This document shows positions 1 to 8,218 of a stretch of 45,823 nt of DNA, piece by piece. Source of the stretch: Spirochaetota bacterium (GTDB lineage: Bacteria; Spirochaetota; UBA4802; UB4802). The notes under the pieces are model-generated. The model made no database searches, was not told the DNA's origin, and was given only the letters and a program-made list of their open reading frames with translations. Position numbers and translations under genes: made by a program. Position 1 is the first letter of the stretch; the number at the start of each line of letters is the position of its first letter. The stretch spans positions 1 through 45,823 of the forward strand of contig JBFLZD010000030.1 of the NCBI GenBank assembly GCA_040756435.1. The letters run 5' to 3'.

Positions 1-208
1 TTTTACACCATACATAGCATTATATTTATTTTTGCAATAAAGTTTTTTAATAAAATTAATATTCTTTAATACGTATTGTGCAATCCGATTTTTCATAAAT
101 TTATCAATATAAAAAATAAGGTTATTTGTTTAACATCCACATCAATATAATCTCAAATAAGTTCCTATGTATTTTATTTGATAAATAAAAAATTTATTTC
201 AAATACTA

Positions 209-236
209 TTGACAGAATTCACCATACTATCATAGT
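209..236 (+). promoter_or_regulatory. Possible sigma70-type promoter for the TPR gene
   Basis: A perfect TTGACA box (209-214) is followed after 16 bases by CATAGT (231-236), which matches four of six TATAAT positions. Predicted initiation is about 30 bases before the ATG at 273. No clear Shine-Dalgarno sequence precedes that ATG. The assignment rests on sequence only. Confidence 0.4.
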
Positions 237-272
237 ATTTACAATGACATTATATTACGAAATTATTGATTA

Positions 273-812
273 ATGCCTATGCGAGACAAAGCTTTTTACA
301 GAAATAAATTGTATACACTATTACATCAGGATCACTCCTTTGATTGTGAAACATTAATTGAATATGGCTATGATGCAATTGAAAAAGGAAATTTCAGAAA
401 AGCATTCAGGCTTTTTGCCTTAGGATACCGTTTAATCGGCAATCACCCTGAAATACTCAATGGGTTGGGCCTGACACTTTGCGAAATGGGAAAATTAAAG
501 TTTTCTAAAAATTTTCTGCTGTTTGCATTAAAAAAATTTCCAGACAATGTTTTTATTTTATCAAATTTAGCAACTGTTTATTTTGAAGAATATGATTATG
601 ATAAGGCTATATACTTTTATACACGGGCAATCAATGTAGACCCATTCTTTACTGAAGCACATATAAATCTTATCAATGTATATTTTGAACGCGGTGATAT
701 TTTCATGGCATACATAGCATGTCTAGATCTTCTTAAGAAAGATCCGAATAATTATGAAGTTCAGGAATTGTGTAACGATATTATACTGAATATGGGATTA
801 TCATTAGTATAA
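273..812 (+). CDS. Tetratricopeptide repeat protein
   Basis: This 179-residue protein is built of TPR-like helical hairpins from about residue 25 to 165. The repeats carry the usual pattern, for example ILNGLGLTLCEMGK, ILSNLATVYFEEYDYDKAI and the consensus-like AINVDPFFTEAHINLINVYFERGD. TPR arrays are protein-protein interaction scaffolds; the partner cannot be read from the sequence. There is no signal peptide or membrane segment, so it is probably cytoplasmic. It converges with the lipoprotein gene ending at 815, with only two bases between stop codons. A plausible promoter lies at 209-236. The family call is confident; the specific role is unknown. Confidence 0.8.
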   Translation: MPMRDKAFYRNKLYTLLHQDHSFDCETLIEYGYDAIEKGNFRKAFRLFALGYRLIGNHPEILNGLGLTLCEMGKLKFSKNFLLFALKKFPDNVFILSNLATVYFEEYDYDKAIYFYTRAINVDPFFTEAHINLINVYFERGDIFMAYIACLDLLKKDPNNYEVQELCNDIILNMGLSLV

Positions 813-814
813 TG

Positions 815-1234
815 TTAGCGTGATGGTAATTCATCACTGATATCTATTTTCCATTTCCCATCTTCTTTTACCAATGTATGGACAACTTCAAGACCAATTG
901 CATTTTGCTTTTTATGTTTTATACACTGCAAGGTTACGATTGCTTTATTATCTGTTTTTTCAAGCTTAACAACATCCCACGCTGCATCTGCATCATGGTG
1001 AACCCATATAAATGGGTACACACTTCCATAAATTTTTTTCATGTTTTCAATGCGCCTTTGTGATGCACTGTTTAAAAAATTAAATAATTGTTTTTCATCA
1101 GTAGTTGTGAGATAGCGTATTGCAATCATTGCTGCATCATCAACCGGTTCCTTTGTACATGAAGTAAACCAGGAAACAATTACTAGTAATAGTATTCCTG
1201 ATAGAAAGCCAGTATATTTAATTAATTTCTGCAT
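815..1234 (-). CDS. Small putative lipoprotein, NTF2/DUF4878-like
   Basis: This 139-residue protein starts with a basic and hydrophobic signal (residues 1-25) ending in a lipobox-like VSWFTSC, with Cys26 the probable lipidated residue. The mature part (residues 30-139) has the feel of the NTF2-like/DUF4878 group of small lipoproteins: an early helical segment (AMIAIRYLTTTDEKQLF), then beta strands ending in VHTLVKEDGKWKIDI, a typical last strand of that fold. The function is unknown; such proteins are usually anchored in the envelope. It follows the phosphofructokinase gene on the same strand after a 116-base gap containing one GCGATAGT-family word, so co-transcription is uncertain. Confidence 0.6.
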   Translation of the reverse strand: MQKLIKYTGFLSGILLLVIVSWFTSCTKEPVDDAAMIAIRYLTTTDEKQLFNFLNSASQRRIENMKKIYGSVYPFIWVHHDADAAWDVVKLEKTDNKAIVTLQCIKHKKQNAIGLEVVHTLVKEDGKWKIDISDELPSR

Positions 1235-1278
1235 GTGTTTGTATAAATACCTTTAATTACTTTTCATCATTGTGCTCA

Positions 1279-1296
1279 ATCGCAAAGACTTGCGAT
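1279..1296. repeat. Short perfect hairpin between pfk and lipoprotein gene
   Basis: ATCGCAA (1279-1285) and TTGCGAT (1290-1296) are a perfect 7-base inverted repeat around AGAC. There is no T-run on either side, so it is not a convincing intrinsic terminator. The right arm continues as GCGATAGA, a near match to the over-represented word of this window. Confidence 0.4.
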
Positions 1297-1350
1297 AGAA
1301 ATGATTATTAATTCACAGTAGATACACTGCGTTGAACTATCGCCCCTATA

Positions 1351-2550
1351 TTATTCCCATGATTTGCGATACGACAGTCGTTCTTTCAGTGTATAAAAGT
1401 CACTCCCCTTGGGCACGTCACGAAGGCGCGTTTTCAGAGTTTCTGGATCTATAAGCTCACTGAATGGAACAGCTTTAAGATCAAAATTGTCAGTAACCGA
1501 AACCATTACGCCAAACATATTTTCACTATAAAATTTATACGCACCATATCCCAACATGGCTCCCAGTACCACATCAAAGCTTATTGGAGGAGCAGAACGT
1601 GTTTCATAACCAATCTGTTTGGCCACGATCTTTACTTCCATACCTGTCTTTTCTTGATAGCGCTTTTTCACATGCTCAGCCAGTATTTCGCCAATTTTTG
1701 CTTCACGGTATAATATATTACCATGTTTGTCAGTGTGTTTTGGCTTGTATTCATCGGGCAACTTATCCACAATTCCTTCTGAAACTGCAATGACACCGTA
1801 AGGGCGGCGGTTGTTTTCACGTGCCAGTATTACATTGGTTATCTTTTCCACAAGCACCTCTATATCAAGAACATCCTCATCAATATCTTCAGCTGCAACC
1901 ATCATAATTGCCTCTGCTGCTATACCTGCAGCATAGGTAATCCAACCCGCTTTCCGTCCCATAAGCTCAACAATAAAAAAGCTATCCGTTGCCTGGGCAT
2001 CAGCTTTGAGGTTTAACATCATCTTCTGTGCAGTATCAACCGCAGTCCAGTATCCAAATGTCCATGGTATACCATAATAGTCATTATCTATGGTTTTTGG
2101 TATGTGTATTACAGGATAGCCCATAAGATTAAGGAAGTTTGCAGTCTTTAACGTATCATCACCACCAATGGATATTAGAGCACCAATCTTTAAGTACTCA
2201 AATGCATCCAGTATATTTTTTAGCTTTTTATTTTTTTCAGCATTTTGCAAATCATCAAGTGTTTTGATATCCTTTCCAGGATTTGCACGAGAAGTTTTAA
2301 GGTAGATCCCTCGTTCATTACGGACATGGGTAATATTGTAATCTAACTCCTCGTAGTGGACACCTTTCTTTATCTTGGGATAATTAATGTTAAAATCCTG
2401 CAAAAACTCATACCCTCGGTAAAAACCAATCACCGGTATACCATTATCCAAAAAATTCAATGCCACCGATGATATAACCGTATTGGCACTTGGGGCTGGG
2501 CCTCCGGAAAAAAGCATACCTATCTTTTTATACGCAGGACGCAATTTCAT
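1351..2550 (-). CDS. pfp: Pyrophosphate-dependent 6-phosphofructokinase
   Basis: This 399-residue phosphofructokinase catalyses phosphorylation of fructose 6-phosphate to the 1,6-bisphosphate in glycolysis. The nucleotide/PPi loop is at residues 15-20 (SGGPAP), the donor-specificity motif GGDDT at 129-133, the catalytic PKTIDND at 151-157 and MGR at 197-199. In this superfamily Asp in GGDD (ATP enzymes have GGDG) and Lys in PKTIDND (ATP enzymes have Gly) mark pyrophosphate users, and both are present. The reaction is therefore probably reversible and ATP-saving. The start is an ATG preceded by AGAGGA, and a promoter is proposed at 2598-2626. It is transcribed separately from the acyl-CoA synthetase genes upstream. 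The donor assignment follows family rules and is untested. Confidence 0.92.
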   Translation of the reverse strand: MKLRPAYKKIGMLFSGGPAPSANTVISSVALNFLDNGIPVIGFYRGYEFLQDFNINYPKIKKGVHYEELDYNITHVRNERGIYLKTSRANPGKDIKTLDDLQNAEKNKKLKNILDAFEYLKIGALISIGGDDTLKTANFLNLMGYPVIHIPKTIDNDYYGIPWTFGYWTAVDTAQKMMLNLKADAQATDSFFIVELMGRKAGWITYAAGIAAEAIMMVAAEDIDEDVLDIEVLVEKITNVILARENNRRPYGVIAVSEGIVDKLPDEYKPKHTDKHGNILYREAKIGEILAEHVKKRYQEKTGMEVKIVAKQIGYETRSAPPISFDVVLGAMLGYGAYKFYSENMFGVMVSVTDNFDLKAVPFSELIDPETLKTRLRDVPKGSDFYTLKERLSYRKSWE

Positions 2551-2597
2551 AATACAATCCTCTTACTATAAATTCAATACCAAACAATCCCAGTTAT

Positions 2598-2626
2598 ATA
2601 ATACGTGTATTTATTTTTAATAGCAA
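2598..2626 (-). promoter_or_regulatory. Promoter of the phosphofructokinase gene
   Basis: On the minus strand TTGCTA (2626-2621) is separated by 17 bases from TATTAT (2603-2598). This is a good sigma70-type arrangement about 48 bases before the pfk ATG. It lies in the gap between acdB and pfk, implying that pfk has its own transcript. Confidence 0.5.
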
Positions 2627-2634
2627 TTATTTTT

Positions 2635-3309
2635 TTATGGCTTCAACACAATCAATGCATCAACAGCAACCGGCTTATTACCATCAATAATAACAGGATT
2701 TATGTCAACCTCGGCGATTTCTTCATATTTGCTGACAAGCTCACTTAACCCTACCAGTGCCTTTGCCAGTGATTCCCTGTCAACGGCGGGCGAGCCTCTG
2801 AATGGTCCTAATAATTTTTTTGTTCGGAGTTCATCCATCATTTCATAAGCATCAAGTTCAGTAATTGGTGCTACTCTAAATGATACATCCTGCAGTGCCT
2901 CAGTGAACACTCCACCTAATCCAAACATAACACAGGGACCAAACTGTGGATCACGGATGGTTCCTAAAACAAATTCACGGTTGTCACCATCAAGCCATTC
3001 CTGTACTAAAACCCCATCCAAAGGCACGCCTTTGCCTGTAATTTCATCATAGGCCCGTGCAACTTCCTCTTCAGTCTTTAATTTTAATTTTACCATTCCC
3101 AGTTCGGTTTTATGTGTTAATGTATCAGAACACCCTTTTAATACAACAGGGAATCCCAATTCCTGTGCAAATGCAATGGCTTCTTCACGGCTTTTTGCAA
3201 GATAGTTTCTTGAAACAGGAATACCGGCCATTTTGATAATACTTTTTGAGTCAAACTCGGATAATGCTCTCTGTTTGTTAGCAAGCGCACGCTCTAAAAT
3301 CTCACACAT
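2635..3309 (-). CDS. acdB: ADP-forming acyl-CoA (acetyl-CoA) synthetase, beta subunit (ATP-grasp)
   Basis: This 224-residue protein is the ATP-grasp subunit of an NDP-forming acyl-CoA synthetase, which converts acetyl-CoA or another acyl-CoA plus ADP and phosphate to free acid, CoA and ATP. Family signatures include PVVLKGCSDTLTHKTELG (residues 54-71), the central FGLGGVFTE segment and the C-terminal VDINPVIID strand. Its ATG overlaps the end of the alpha gene by 8 bases and is preceded by AGGAGTAGGG, so the two are translationally coupled. Two-gene ACDs are known in archaea and anaerobic bacteria; other bacteria carry fused forms. The substrate (acetyl, propionyl or aryl/branched acyl-CoA) cannot be decided from sequence. 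Confidence 0.9.
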   Translation of the reverse strand: MCEILERALANKQRALSEFDSKSIIKMAGIPVSRNYLAKSREEAIAFAQELGFPVVLKGCSDTLTHKTELGMVKLKLKTEEEVARAYDEITGKGVPLDGVLVQEWLDGDNREFVLGTIRDPQFGPCVMFGLGGVFTEALQDVSFRVAPITELDAYEMMDELRTKKLLGPFRGSPAVDRESLAKALVGLSELVSKYEEIAEVDINPVIIDGNKPVAVDALIVLKP

Positions 3310-4768
3310 ATACCCTACTCCTCTTGTCTACATAATTGTAATATTGATACATTTTTGATAAGCATAACACTGCCTCTTCAGGTGAATCATAAATAACCAC
3401 TTTATAATTACCACCATCAGAGTGAACGGTTTCATCGCCAGGCATCTTTGACAATGAAACAGGTAAAATAGGCTTTTTATAACGATTCATTAACTCTATC
3501 AATCTGTCAAGAAATTCCTTTTGATGAATAAATAATAATTTTTTAAAATCATCAAAAACACTTTTTTCCATTTTCCCTAAATTGTATACTGCTTCTGCTG
3601 CACGATACGCAAAAACTTTTGAGCCAACAATGCCCAACACTATTACTGCATCAAAATCCTCATGAGCTACCATAAGCTCAACTGCATCTTTAAATAACTG
3701 AAAATCAGGTTGCCCCACTAAGTCTACGGGATTTCCTCTGCTCCAGAATGGAGGTAACCGTTTATCAAGTTCATCCTTAATTGATTGAGGTAGTTGCGGA
3801 ATTACCAGGCCACGCTCAGCGCACTCATCAGCAGTAACAACTCCCCATCCACCACCTAATGTGATAATTCCAATTCTATTGCCTTTGGGCAAGGGAAATG
3901 AATCAAATGCTGCAGAAAGTGTTAATAATTCTCTGGGCGAATCTGCTAATACTATACCTGTTTGCTGTATAACACCTTTAAAAATTGAAAATGAACCTGC
4001 CATTGCGCCAGTATGTGATGCCGCAGCTTTACTTCCTATTTCTGTTCTTCCCGCTTTCAGAGCAATGATTGGTTTATGGAGTGATGTTTCCTTAGCTATG
4101 TCAACAAACAATCTTCCATCATCAACTCCTTCCACATACATGAGGATTACTTTTGTCTGACTATCGGTATTAAAATATTTCAGATAATCCTCAATTTTTA
4201 ATACCGCTTCATTACCTGACCCAACAAATTTAGCTATTCCAATATCTTCACTTTCCGCCCACTCCATGATCTGATACCCTAAATTACCGCTTTGAGCAAT
4301 AATTGAAATTCCACCTGGTTTTGGACGGGTGATAGCTCCGGTAGCATAGAGCAAGCAGTGAGTATTGACAATACCCATTGTATTTGGCCCAACAATATTC
4401 AAGTCATGATGTTTTGCCAGACTAACAATTTCTTTTTCCATCTGAGTGCCTTCATCACCAGTTTCACTGAACCCGGATGTTATCATGACTATGTTTTTAA
4501 TTCCTTTGGCAATGCAATCCTGCAAAATCTGCATAACAGTCTTTGCAGGTGTTGTTATAAAAACAAGATCAACTGCTTCGGGAAGATCACGTATGGAAGG
4601 ATATGTTTTAAATCCAAAAACTTCCGGTATATTGGGATTAACCGGATAATACTTTCCCTTAAATTTACCATCAAGTATATTGCTTGAAATATAGGTGCCC
4701 CATTTAAAAGGTATTTCTGAAGCACCCACAACGGCCACTGATTTTGGTGCAAATAACGTATCAAGCAT
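3302..4768 (-). CDS. acdA: ADP-forming acyl-CoA (acetyl-CoA) synthetase, alpha subunit
   Basis: This 488-residue subunit contains an N-terminal CoA-binding Rossmann domain (VAVVGASE at residues 11-18), the succinyl-CoA-synthetase-like domain with IVGPNTMG (125-132) and IAQSGNLG (157-164), and a C-terminal ligase domain. SHTGAMAG (251-258) contains His252, the residue expected to carry the phosphohistidine in this family. With the overlapping beta gene it forms a complete ACD for substrate-level phosphorylation during fermentation. I prefer the ATG at 4768 to the adjacent GTG at 4771 because AGAGG lies six bases upstream of it. A promoter and an 18-base dyad precede the gene. Confidence 0.92.
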   Translation of the reverse strand: MLDTLFAPKSVAVVGASEIPFKWGTYISSNILDGKFKGKYYPVNPNIPEVFGFKTYPSIRDLPEAVDLVFITTPAKTVMQILQDCIAKGIKNIVMITSGFSETGDEGTQMEKEIVSLAKHHDLNIVGPNTMGIVNTHCLLYATGAITRPKPGGISIIAQSGNLGYQIMEWAESEDIGIAKFVGSGNEAVLKIEDYLKYFNTDSQTKVILMYVEGVDDGRLFVDIAKETSLHKPIIALKAGRTEIGSKAAASHTGAMAGSFSIFKGVIQQTGIVLADSPRELLTLSAAFDSFPLPKGNRIGIITLGGGWGVVTADECAERGLVIPQLPQSIKDELDKRLPPFWSRGNPVDLVGQPDFQLFKDAVELMVAHEDFDAVIVLGIVGSKVFAYRAAEAVYNLGKMEKSVFDDFKKLLFIHQKEFLDRLIELMNRYKKPILPVSLSKMPGDETVHSDGGNYKVVIYDSPEEAVLCLSKMYQYYNYVDKRSRVYV

Positions 4769-4812
4769 CACTAACCTCTTGGATAATTATATATTTATAG
4801 TATTTATGGCAA

Positions 4813-4840
4813 ATTAGTAAGACATATATTTGTATGTCAA
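4813..4840 (-). promoter_or_regulatory. Possible acdAB promoter overlapping an 18-bp dyad
   Basis: On the minus strand TTGACA (4840-4835) is followed after 16 bases by ACTAAT (4818-4813). The -35 box overlaps a perfect inverted repeat, GACATA (4821-4826) and TATGTC (4833-4838), separated by six bases. Such placement would suit a repressor operator, but no matching regulator is identifiable and the dyad is AT-rich. Confidence 0.35.
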
Positions 4841-4919
4841 CGATTTTGCACTAATTTTTTAGTACTGTTTCACCAGCACAATGAAGAATGCATACATTAT
4901 TGTTCATTAGCCAAACTTT

Positions 4920-5906
4920 TTAATATCCCTTACGCTTTCTTTGTGCTTCCCACTTCCAGGCAGTTGCAACAATACTATCGATATCAGTGTACACCGGCTG
5001 CCATTGCAATTGCACTTTTGCTTTCTTTGCAGATGCAACCAAAATTGCTGGGTCGCCTGGCCTTCGTGCTCCTTCTTTTACCTTAAATTCTTTTCCTGTG
5101 ACACGGCGTACCGAATCAATGACCTCTTTAACGCTGAATCCCTTCCCATTACCTAAATTAAACACATCACTTTCACCTGATTCCAGAAGCTTTTCCAGAG
5201 CAAGGATATGAGCTAGGCCCAAATCATTTACATGAATATAATCTCGTATACAGGTACCATCAGGGGTGTTATAATCGGTCCCAAAGATAGTAACAGTATA
5301 CTCCGGATCAAGTACGGCACGTATCACCAGCGGGATAAGGTGCGTTTCCGGTACATGGCTTTCGCCAATCAAACCTGACTCATCTGCACCAGCAGCATTA
5401 AAATACCGTAAACTAATTGCCTTAAAAGAATCTGATACTGACAGATCACGTAAAACTTCTTCAATGAAATACTTGGTTTTCCCATATGGGCTTTCAGGCT
5501 TCATGGTGCTTTCTTCAGGTATGGGAATGATTTCTGGATTACCATACACCGCTGCAGAAGATGAAAATATGAATCGCTTTACATTTGTTTTTATCATTGC
5601 TTCAAACAGTGTCAGCGTTTTTGCAACATTATTTTCGTAATATTTCAATGGATACTGAACGGATTCGCCAACTGCAATAAATGAAGCAAAATTCATAACG
5701 CATTGAATAGTATAGTGCGATAGTACATGGGTAAGTTTATCAAAGTCGCCAATGTCTCCTTCTATAAATTCAAAACCCAAAACAAAATCTTTAAATCCAC
5801 CACTCAAGTTATCATACACTATGGGATTAAATCCTTTTTTTGCAAGCAACCGTGTTACATGGCTTCCAATATAACCTGCACCTCCGGTGACTAAAATATT
5901 TTTCAT
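4920..5906 (-). CDS. galE: UDP-glucose 4-epimerase
   Basis: This 328-residue extended short-chain dehydrogenase interconverts UDP-glucose and UDP-galactose (or their N-acetyl forms) for envelope polysaccharide synthesis and galactose use. The NAD-binding GGAGYIG is at residues 8-14, SSSAAVYG at 115-122, and the catalytic pair of YGKTK is Tyr141 and Lys145. LRYFNAAGA and the GDP/W-rich C-terminus (ARRPGDPAILVA) are typical of GalE. Length is normal for the family. The ATG is preceded by GGTGGAG. It stands alone between the acdAB unit and a permease gene. Strict GalE versus UDP-GlcNAc epimerase specificity is not resolved. Confidence 0.93.
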   Translation of the reverse strand: MKNILVTGGAGYIGSHVTRLLAKKGFNPIVYDNLSGGFKDFVLGFEFIEGDIGDFDKLTHVLSHYTIQCVMNFASFIAVGESVQYPLKYYENNVAKTLTLFEAMIKTNVKRFIFSSSAAVYGNPEIIPIPEESTMKPESPYGKTKYFIEEVLRDLSVSDSFKAISLRYFNAAGADESGLIGESHVPETHLIPLVIRAVLDPEYTVTIFGTDYNTPDGTCIRDYIHVNDLGLAHILALEKLLESGESDVFNLGNGKGFSVKEVIDSVRRVTGKEFKVKEGARRPGDPAILVASAKKAKVQLQWQPVYTDIDSIVATAWKWEAQRKRKGY

Positions 5907-5960
5907 ACTACTATCTCCACCAAAATAAGATTATTCACTTTTTACACTAAACCATACATT

Positions 5961-6980
5961 TCAATTTCCTGTCAACATAATGATAGAACCTACTATTAAA
6001 CCCACAATAAGATTAATGAATTTTATCAATAAAAAATCTTTTCTTGATTGTGCTAAAAGAGGCAGCATGGCATGCCCATCCTGCACTATAGAACTTGTTA
6101 CCAGCACAGAAAGTGGTACCACACCTTTTGCAAACATGATTACAAACAAAAGATGTGGGCCTGATTCTGGTATTATACCAACAAGCGCAGCAATAATAAG
6201 AACAATCCATTGTGCGTTATGAATCAGTGCATCTAAATGCAAAATATCTACCAAAAGATGAATGACAATCAGAGCCGATAGTGTCCACAAGAATATCCTT
6301 GCCAGGTGTTTTTTTATCACATGCTCCCATAGGTGCTCCAGTAAAAAATGTTCAGGAACTATCGCCACAATAACAATAGCTATACTAATAATTACCGGCA
6401 AGGCAATCTTAACAAAACCTTCCTCCTGGTGAAAAAAACCTGATATATTCATTAATAATGCCACAACCAATAGCGTCATGAGTGAAGCCCGTGACAAAGA
6501 AAGATTTTTCCATAATGAAATAATGTTGCCGGGGGTGTAATGTGAAAATGGAATCTCTTCATGAATGACTAGTCCGTCACAGCAATGCTCAACTGGACCA
6601 TGATTTTTGAAAATTAAATCCGTGCAATAGCCTGCCACCATGCCAATCACAGCAAGCCCAATATTTAATGCAAATGCCACTGCCGGGAAAAGAGCAAACA
6701 TAACAAATGCCTCATCGCCGCTGGTGGCTATCATTGTTGCAACAATTGCCCCCAGTGATATTGCACCGTGTGCATACATAGCAGCAGATGCAAAACCACC
6801 CAAACAACCGGGAATAATTCCCAGTATAACAGCAATACTATACTGTTTCAACCTGGTTGATTTAAGATTGGCAATCTTGCCCTGTGAAACTACATTGATA
6901 TATTCTATTAGCAGCATCATCACAATAACAAATATGGTAACAAATGATGCTTCTTTAATAATTGCAATTAATGAATGCAT
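5961..6980 (-). CDS. ArsP_2/DUF2899-type putative metal or arsenic efflux permease
   Basis: This 339-residue integral membrane protein has about ten hydrophobic segments in two halves, each with an acidic/Gly-rich re-entrant-like motif (ATMIATSGDEAFVMFALFP in the first half and IPESGPHLLFVIMFAKG in the second). That layout is typical of the putative 10-TM heavy-metal exporter family (ArsP_2, formerly DUF2899), sometimes called a putative manganese transporter. A His-containing cytoplasmic loop (VEHCCDG, HEEIPFSHY) could bind metal. I chose the ATG at 6980, preceded by AGGGGTGG, over a longer reading with an extra 19 residues. The substrate is unknown; metal or metalloid efflux is family inference only. 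Confidence 0.7.
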   Translation of the reverse strand: MHSLIAIIKEASFVTIFVIVMMLLIEYINVVSQGKIANLKSTRLKQYSIAVILGIIPGCLGGFASAAMYAHGAISLGAIVATMIATSGDEAFVMFALFPAVAFALNIGLAVIGMVAGYCTDLIFKNHGPVEHCCDGLVIHEEIPFSHYTPGNIISLWKNLSLSRASLMTLLVVALLMNISGFFHQEEGFVKIALPVIISIAIVIVAIVPEHFLLEHLWEHVIKKHLARIFLWTLSALIVIHLLVDILHLDALIHNAQWIVLIIAALVGIIPESGPHLLFVIMFAKGVVPLSVLVTSSIVQDGHAMLPLLAQSRKDFLLIKFINLIVGLIVGSIIMLTGN

Positions 6981-7302
6981 AAGACCACCCCTGAAATGTA
7001 GTATACTATATACATTACACTGGATTAATATGAGCATACAAATCTTTTTTTAATTTCCGCATAAAAATTATTGACAGTGGTTTAATAGTAATATTCACTT
7101 TATAACACTATTTCAATAGTTATTATCTTAAAAAACATTAATTATTCCTAAAATGTGGAAATTTGAACAAAATAAAAAATAGTATACACCCCCGCCGCCG
7201 AAGGCGGCAGGGGTGTACACTTTATTCATTATGAAATTTTTTAAGGAATTATTACTGTTTTAAAAAAAAGATTTTTTTATTTTATTATGGTACGATAGTA
7301 GA
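6981..7302. other. Divergent intergenic region
   Basis: This 322-base AT-rich gap separates the permease gene (minus) from a lipoprotein gene (plus). It contains one GC-rich hairpin at 7182-7220, described separately, and an isolated TTGACA at 7071-7076 without a good -10 box. I see no coding potential or RNA gene. Confidence 0.5.
7182..7220. repeat. GC-rich long hairpin, likely dispersed palindromic repeat
   Basis: The left arm (7182-7199) and right arm (7203-7220) pair at 16 of 18 positions around a 3-base loop, with a core CCGCCG/CGGCGG and outer TACACCCC/GGGGTGTA. It is much richer in GC than its surroundings. It lies between two divergent genes, so neither flanking gene needs a terminator here. 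A mobile palindromic repeat or a regulatory hairpin is more likely. Confidence 0.6.
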
Positions 7303-7710
7303 ATGATTATGAAACAAAATATTATAAAAAGGTTACTCCTCATAATACTTATAGCTGTTACCTTGATACCTTTTATTGCTTGTGAGGACGAACCAGTAAA
7401 AATTAAACTTATGGTCATCTCAACAGTAAAAGGATTTAATGGCTATTATATTGCCAATGGAGATACACCAGTCCCCTTTTCAGCTACTGAAGATGCGTAT
7501 GGTATAGCGCTATATGAAAAAGAGATTGAAGATGTGGACTACTTAGAGGTATCAGCAACTACTTTAGATGGAGCTACATCAATTGAAATAAAGGTATACA
7601 GGGACAACAAAAAAGTTAAAAGCAGCCAGAAAACAATTGAAGATCCGTATAATAGTTATACATTAAATTTTGAATATTCTCTTGGTGAAGAAGAAGAAAG
7701 TTCTGAATAA
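7303..7710 (+). CDS. Small putative lipoprotein of unknown function
   Basis: This 135-residue protein begins with a lysine-containing, strongly hydrophobic signal (residues 1-26) ending in IPFIAC, a lipobox with Cys27 as probable lipidation site. The mature part is short, beta-rich and Thr/Val/Lys-containing, and ends in an acidic GEEEESSE tail. I do not recognise a domain. The ATG at 7309, two codons later, is an equally possible start. It lies 26 bases before the LeuA-domain gene on the same strand and could be co-transcribed with it. Confidence 0.55.
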   Translation: MIMKQNIIKRLLLIILIAVTLIPFIACEDEPVKIKLMVISTVKGFNGYYIANGDTPVPFSATEDAYGIALYEKEIEDVDYLEVSATTLDGATSIEIKVYRDNKKVKSSQKTIEDPYNSYTLNFEYSLGEEEESSE

Positions 7711-7736
7711 TATTTTAAAAATATAAGGGTGAATAA

Positions 7737-8192
7737 ATGCTTAATTTTGAAATTCATGATGCAACCCGGGAGCTTTCAATAGCACGTGCGTTAAAAAAAT
7801 ACGAGCCTCCATTTAAGGTCATTGATAACTATCGCTTGATTGACGATGGTTTTAATCCAGAAGCTACAGTCCAGATTGAAGCCAATGGCACATTTATCCA
7901 TGAAGCATCTACTGGCAACGGCCCTGTAGATGCGCTTGCAAAAGTACTGAAAAAAGCGCTTATACCGCTATTCCCTGAAATTGAAAACGTTAATCTTATT
8001 GATTACAGGGCAAATATTCTTGATGCTAAACGCGGCACCAGTACCGATGTAGAAGTAACCATTATATTCACCGATGGTGAAGAAGTGTGGAAGGTGTATG
8101 CACTGTCTGAAAACATTAATGCTGCATCGTTCAGGGTGTTACTTGATGGCTTTGAATATGCAATTTTAAAGATAGATAAAAAGAAATCATAG
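7737..8192 (+). CDS. Free-standing LeuA-type allosteric (dimerisation) domain protein
   Basis: This 151-residue protein aligns by eye to the C-terminal regulatory domain of 2-isopropylmalate synthase and citramalate synthase (the LeuA dimer domain) and to nothing of the catalytic TIM barrel. Characteristic elements are FNPEATVQIEANG (residues 39-51), ASTGNGPVDALAKVL (57-71), the DYRANIL strand (about 97-103), TSTDVEVTIIFTDGE and the final AASFRVLLDGFEYAI helix. In full enzymes this domain binds leucine or isoleucine. Here there is no room for a catalytic domain and the neighbours are unrelated. It may be a free amino-acid sensor or a subunit in trans; the role is unknown. Confidence 0.75.
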   Translation: MLNFEIHDATRELSIARALKKYEPPFKVIDNYRLIDDGFNPEATVQIEANGTFIHEASTGNGPVDALAKVLKKALIPLFPEIENVNLIDYRANILDAKRGTSTDVEVTIIFTDGEEVWKVYALSENINAASFRVLLDGFEYAILKIDKKKS

Positions 8193-8218
8193 TCAGCGCA
8201 AGGCATAATCCATATATT

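Noticed and set aside
1279-1296. Hairpin as intrinsic terminator of pfk
   Set aside because: A 7-bp stem without a T-run on either strand.
7071-7076. TTGACA as a promoter
   Set aside because: No acceptable -10 box at 15-19 bases, and the next gene is more than 200 bases away behind a strong hairpin.
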